Virus record (IMG/VR): IMGVR_UViG_3300032282_003758
Location: 1 to 40,221 of that record
Reading direction: 5' to 3' (one strand)
Length of the DNA stretch: 40,221 bases
From: a virus
The position numbers and the translations under genes were made by a program. The notes beneath the pieces are model-generated. The model was not told the DNA's origin. It saw nothing but the letters and a program-made list of their open reading frames with translations, and ran no database searches. Below, in pieces: positions 38,079 to 40,221 of the stretch. Numbering within the stretch: position 1 is the first letter of the stretch; every line of letters begins with the position of its first letter.

Positions 38079-38299
38079 GACGCCACCCGGGACGGCTTGT
38101 AGGTGTCGAAGTTGCTGTAGTCGGTTTCCGGCGCCTGCGCCGGATCGCCGACGAGCATAGCCTCGATCTCGGAACCGATGGCGAGGATGCAGTCGCGCAT
38201 CTCGGTTTTCGACTCGGAGTACAGATCGCCGGTGTATTTTCCGCGGATCTCGGCGCAGCGCACCAGGATCTTCATGAGCCTCTTCTCCCTGTCTCCCAT
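38075..38299 (-). CDS. First gene of the recombination operon, hypothetical
   Basis: 74 residues from ATG 38299 with a near-perfect ribosome site (AAGGAGGAATCC). The product is helical: MGDREKRLMKILVRCAEIRG, then SESKTEMRDCILAIGSEIEA, and a disordered end with NFDTYKPSRVAS. The frame is open upstream but that part carries the promoter, so this start is firm. Strong translation and first place suggest an early, abundant protein. Family not recognised. Confidence 0.65.
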   Translation of the reverse strand: MGDREKRLMKILVRCAEIRGKYTGDLYSESKTEMRDCILAIGSEIEAMLVGDPAQAPETDYSNFDTYKPSRVAS

Positions 38300-38346
38300 G
38301 GATTCCTCCTTGTCTCCGGGGTTGGTTTGTCCGGCGACTGATCCTG

Positions 38347-38375
38347 TCAATACTGTCACGGGAGAAACAAGTCAA
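38347..38375 (-). promoter_or_regulatory. Promoter of the recombination operon with an overlapping operator half-site
   Basis: On the minus strand: TTGACT (38375-38370), 17-bp spacer, TATTGA (38352-38347). The start of transcription would be near 38340, 40 bases before the ATG at 38299. TTGACAGGATCA (38350-38339) overlaps the -10 and start point and is identical to 38667-38678 in the integrase/RHH intergenic region. A second TGACAG precedes it at a 9-base period (TGACAGTATTGACAG). Confidence 0.5.
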
Positions 38376-38396
38376 GCGGCCTTGACGATTTTGGGC

Positions 38397-38425
38397 AAAA
38401 AAAGGGCGCCCGGTCAGGGGCGCCC
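38397..38425 (-). terminator. Rho-independent terminator after the RHH gene
   Basis: On the minus strand GGGCGCCC, loop CTGACC, GGGCGCCC, then seven T. The arms are themselves palindromic and the T-run is present only in the minus direction. It lies 12 bases past the RHH stop and just before the promoter of the recombination operon, so the regulator is its own transcription unit. Confidence 0.9.
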
Positions 38426-38436
38426 TGGATGTCCGG

Positions 38437-38637
38437 TCACATGGCTTGCTTGATTTTGGGCGGCCGAAGCATACGCCGCGCCTCCAGCGCCTCGCGCAGG
38501 AGGGCTCGGATGACGCGCGATCTTGGCCGGTCCTCCGACTGCGCGATGTAGTTGATTGCGTCGTTCAGATCGTCGGTGAGCCGGACGAACACGTTCGGCC
38601 CCATGGCGTTCTCGGCTTCTTGCGGCTTTCCAGGCAT
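38437..38637 (-). CDS. Ribbon-helix-helix (CopG/Arc-like) regulator
   Basis: 66 residues from ATG 38637, seven bases after GAGGG; ATG 38643 abuts that site. NVFVRLTDDLNDAINYIAQS is the beta-ribbon and first helix, and EDRPRSRVIRALLREALEAR the turn and second helix of an RHH domain, which binds DNA as a dimer through the ribbon. It is alone in its unit: a terminator follows and the integrase is divergent. The palindrome and half-sites at both neighbouring promoters make it the likely repressor of itself, the integrase and the recombination operon. It is the only phage-repressor candidate of this type I see. Confidence 0.75.
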   Translation of the reverse strand: MPGKPQEAENAMGPNVFVRLTDDLNDAINYIAQSEDRPRSRVIRALLREALEARRMLRPPKIKQAM

Positions 38638-38666
38638 AGTCATACCCTCAAGGTTAGTTGACTTCC

Positions 38667-38695
38667 TTGACAGGATCAAGTGGATCCTGTAGCGC
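38667..38695 (+). promoter_or_regulatory. Possible integrase promoter
   Basis: TTGACA (38667-38672, perfect), 17-bp spacer, TAGCGC (38690-38695, poor). The predicted start would fall at or close to the ATG at 38702, so the integrase message could be leaderless. On the opposite strand TTGATC (38679-38674), 17 bp, TAACCT (38656-38651) may serve the RHH gene. Both overlap the palindrome at 38670-38690. Confidence 0.35.
38670..38690. promoter_or_regulatory. Operator-like palindrome between RHH and integrase genes
   Basis: ACAGGATC, five bases AAGTG, GATCCTGT: a perfect 8-bp inverted repeat. Its left arm is part of TTGACAGGATCA, the 12-mer that recurs at 38339-38350 in the promoter of the recombination operon. 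RHH repressors bind short inverted or direct half-sites, so ACAGGATC is a good candidate half-site. Confidence 0.6.
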
Positions 38696-38701
38696 GGTCG
38701 C

Positions 38702-39688
38702 ATGGGCGTGCGCTCTCTTGCGGAGGTCGGGGGGGACTCGGTAGTTGCCGGGCACCGCTCCCCCCCCGTCCCGACGATGCAACTCGATCTGTTTGTCGCG
38801 CCCGAGCGCACGCTTGCGGGCTACTGCTCCCGCTGGGATGCGGCCTACAACGGCGCCCCATGGGTGTCCGACCGCACGGCGCGTCTGCGCCGAGGGCACC
38901 TGCGCCTGTACGTCCTGCCGCGCTTCGGGGCCTACGCCGTCGATCAGATCACGTCTCCGGCCGTGAACGACTGGCAGGAGGCGCTGCTGTCTCGCGGTAT
39001 ATCGGTCGGCTACGCGAAGCACGTTTCGGTGTCGTTCTCCGCAGTCTTGGCGCAGGCGTGCCGGGATGGCCTCATCCAGACCAACCCGGTGCGCGGCCTG
39101 CGGTGGCCCCGCAGGAACAGCGAGCGCCCAGACCCGTACACCGCGACCGAGGTGCGCCGGATGCTCCGCTGGTTCAAGAGATGGAAGGTTGAGTACCTGC
39201 CCTTGGTCGGGCTGGTTTGCTTGGCCGGGCTTCGGCCTTCCGAGGCCTGCGGGCTGCGCTGGTCCGACGTGGACCTTGGGGCGCGGTCGCTCAAGATCGA
39301 GCGGTCGGCCGTGGATCGGGTCGAGGGCGAGCCCAAGACCAGGCGCAGCCGGCGTCGGATCAGACTCACGCTGGAGTTGGTCGAGATCCTGCGGTCGGCC
39401 GAGCGCCGTGGGCCGTGGGTCTGCACCACCCCCGCGGGCGAGCAGGTGTCCTCCGGGTACTGGGGCGGGTTCCATTGGAGGGTTGCCTGCCAGTCGGCCG
39501 GCGTCCGGTATCGCGGGTTCTACCGGGGACGGTCGGCCTTTATGACGCAGGCGGCCCAGCGCGGGGCCAATCTGCTGGCCCTGTCCGAGTACTCCGGCAC
39601 CTCGATGCGGATGCTGGACGAGCATTACCTGCGGTGGCTCCGGGTGCAGGAGGTGCCCGGGGAGAGGAGGAGGCGTCGGCATGCGTAA
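38702..39688 (+). CDS. Tyrosine recombinase (integrase)
   Basis: 328 residues from ATG 38702; an ATG at 38777 would shorten it by 25. An N-terminal SAM-like domain (YAKHVSVSFSAVLAQACRDG, NPVRGLRWPRRN) precedes the catalytic part: GLRPSEACGLRWSDVD with R178, KTRRSRRRIRL as the beta2-beta3 lysine region, FYRGRSAFMT as box II with Y274 in place of the usual His and R277, and MLDEHYLRWL with H308 and nucleophile Y309. It would integrate the circle at a host site and implies a temperate or recently temperate phage. No attP or excisionase was recognised with confidence. The His-to-Tyr change may alter efficiency but is tolerated in some relatives. Confidence 0.8.
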   Translation: MGVRSLAEVGGDSVVAGHRSPPVPTMQLDLFVAPERTLAGYCSRWDAAYNGAPWVSDRTARLRRGHLRLYVLPRFGAYAVDQITSPAVNDWQEALLSRGISVGYAKHVSVSFSAVLAQACRDGLIQTNPVRGLRWPRRNSERPDPYTATEVRRMLRWFKRWKVEYLPLVGLVCLAGLRPSEACGLRWSDVDLGARSLKIERSAVDRVEGEPKTRRSRRRIRLTLELVEILRSAERRGPWVCTTPAGEQVSSGYWGGFHWRVACQSAGVRYRGFYRGRSAFMTQAAQRGANLLALSEYSGTSMRMLDEHYLRWLRVQEVPGERRRRRHA

Positions 39689-39709
39689 CGCATACAGCAT
39701 TTCGCCCAC

Positions 39710-39735
39710 GTTCTTGGTTGGAGACGCGCAAGAAC
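39710..39735. promoter_or_regulatory. Inverted repeat downstream of integrase
   Basis: GTTCTTG (39710-39716) and CAAGAAC (39729-39735), 12 bases between. It could be an operator covering the -35 of the replication promoter or part of an attP core. The spacer is longer than the usual 6-8 bp of a tyrosine-recombinase core. Another small palindrome (ATGCGT A ACGCAT, 39681-39693) covers the integrase stop. Confidence 0.4.
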
Positions 39736-39746
39736 ACCAATAGAAT
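39718..39746 (+). promoter_or_regulatory. Promoter of the replication operon
   Basis: TTGGAG (39718-39723), 17-bp spacer, TAGAAT (39741-39746, five of six consensus bases). The start would be near 39753, about 14 bases before the ATG pair at 39767/39770, just leaving the GGGAGG ribosome site in the leader. Confidence 0.45.
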
Positions 39747-39766
39747 CAGGCACTTATGGGAGGTGG

Positions 39767-40221
39767 ATGATGGGGACGGGTACGCGGTGGTGGATGCCCC
39801 TTCGGTTCTGTGAGTTGCACGCGACCCCCGAGTTTCGCCGGCTGTCAGAGGGCGAGCGGTGGCAGGTGGTGGAGTCGCTCTGCGACGCCTGGTTCGTCGG
39901 AGAACTGCCGCCTCAACCGGCCGGCGTGACCGACGCGGCCAGGGCGGTGGTCGAGCGCCTGTGGCCGACCTACGAGGCCGAGATCGCGAAGGCGACGGAC
40001 ATCAGCGAGAAGCGCCGGGCTGCGATCAGGAAGCGGTGGGATGCACATGAATCCCGCTTGAATGCCGACAGTAGTACCACAACAAAACACAACAAAACAA
40101 AACAACTCACTCCTAAAGGAGTGAGGAGTAGGCGACCGCCTGCGGCGTTCGCGCCGGACGACAGCCATCGAGTGATAGCCGAGGAGCGCGGAATCGACCT
40201 TGCCGCCCAACTCGCGGCCTT
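39767..40221 (+). CDS. Phage replication initiator-like protein, N-terminal part (continues at position 2)
   Basis: Joined over the redundant ends, this gene codes for 201 residues (39767-40098 plus 1-274). It starts ATGATG after a clear GGGAGGTGG ribosome site; the second ATG at 39770 is equally possible. The N-terminal part (WMPLRFCELHATPEF, then SEKRRAAIRKRW near residue 90) resembles DUF1376-type phage replication proteins, in which a KRRxAAxxRW stretch is common. A Thr/Lys/Asn/Gln-rich linker around residues 105-115 is encoded by an A/C-only tract. The family often acts as initiator or primosome component for phage DNA, working with a helicase loader, which is the next gene. The C-terminal half is described in the entry at 2-274. 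The family call is by motif, not by search. Confidence 0.7.
   Translation, partial: MMGTGTRWWMPLRFCELHATPEFRRLSEGERWQVVESLCDAWFVGELPPQPAGVTDAARAVVERLWPTYEAEIAKATDISEKRRAAIRKRWDAHESRLNADSSTTTKHNKTKQLTPKGVRSRRPPAAFAPDDSHRVIAEERGIDLAAQLAA
40076..40106 (+). other. A/C-only tract inside the replication gene, candidate origin element
   Basis: Thirty-one consecutive bases are only A or C, with AACAAAAC at 40081-40088 and again at 40091-40098. The tract is strikingly AT-rich in a GC-rich genome and is followed at once by an 8-bp perfect hairpin. In lambda the origin lies inside the initiator gene O, with AT-rich DNA next to repeats. By analogy this could be the unwinding element. It may also simply encode a polar linker. 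Confidence 0.4.
40099..40221. repeat. Right copy of terminal direct repeat
   Basis: Second copy of the 123-base repeat seen at 1-123. Removing one copy gives a 40,098-bp circle. No inverted repeats or gene-free ends typical of a phi29-like protein-primed linear genome are seen. Confidence 0.95.
40106..40125. repeat. Perfect stem-loop next to the A/C tract (same as 8-27)
   Basis: CTCACTCC, loop TAAA, GGAGTGAG: an 8-bp perfect inverted repeat with a four-base loop. The identical element at 8-27 is the other copy of the terminal repeat. It lies within the replication gene, so it is not an ordinary terminator. Its position next to the A/C-only tract makes a replication or RNA-structure role possible. 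Confidence 0.6.

Noticed and set aside
37919-38375. One long minus-strand ORF of 151 residues
   Set aside because: Only its last 52 residues look natural; the rest is the shadow of the gene at 38075-38299. The GTGA overlap at 38078 gives the true start.

Overview
The window is best read as one complete, GC-rich tailed-phage genome opened at an arbitrary point. Bases 1-123 reappear as 40099-40221, and a replication gene that starts at 39767 runs off the right end and continues in frame at the left end. The non-redundant circle would therefore be 40,098 bp. The short tail proteins (portal, adaptor, nozzle, ejection proteins, no tape measure or tail tube) suggest a podovirus. The host is probably a GC-rich Gram-negative bacterium: exported proteins carry Sec signals ending in AxA-like sites, one carries a lipobox, and several sigma70-like promoters are visible. 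This host call is inference. I saw no phage polymerase, replicative helicase, tRNA, CRISPR array or reverse transcriptase.

Layout. (1) 38702 through the junction to 1196, plus strand: tyrosine integrase, replication initiator-like protein with an A/C-only tract and hairpin inside its gene (possible origin), G39P-like helicase loader, PD-(D/E)XK nuclease. (2) 1305-3005, minus strand: five small early genes, facing a dense cluster of GGCAAAGGGC repeats. (3) 3148-9228, plus: HTH protein (possible small terminase), a terminase large subunit split into an ATPase ORF and a nuclease ORF with two small genes between, and portal. (4) 9234-13332, plus: a block of lipoprotein, signal-peptide and membrane-anchored fibre-like proteins inserted between portal and scaffold. 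(5) 13381-17661: scaffold, N4-gp56-like major capsid protein, decoration candidate, adaptor and small proteins. (6) 17662-22576: nozzle-like protein and a roughly 35-repeat beta-solenoid adhesin with a signal peptide. (7) 22586-33277: Met/Gln-rich proteins and large ejection proteins, one with an M15 peptidase domain, plus a GNAT acetyltransferase. (8) 33277-34117: endolysin, XhlA/spanin-like protein, holin. (9) 38299 down to 34089, minus: recombination operon with YqaJ exonuclease, a likely annealing protein, an Hjc-type resolvase and small genes. (10) 38437-38637, minus: a ribbon-helix-helix regulator divergent from the integrase.

Genes are packed tightly. Many are joined by ATGA, GTGA or TGATG overlaps, so translational coupling is the rule and these overlaps fix many starts. 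The likely control point is 38339-38690: a 12-base sequence occurs once in each promoter region flanking the RHH gene, and a perfect 8-bp inverted repeat lies between the RHH gene and the integrase. The most unusual parts are the exported fibre block with even-cysteine paralogues, the split terminase with a following 277-bp gene overlap, the 16% Met protein, the 14-, 37- and 38-residue microproteins, and the putative origin within the replication gene.
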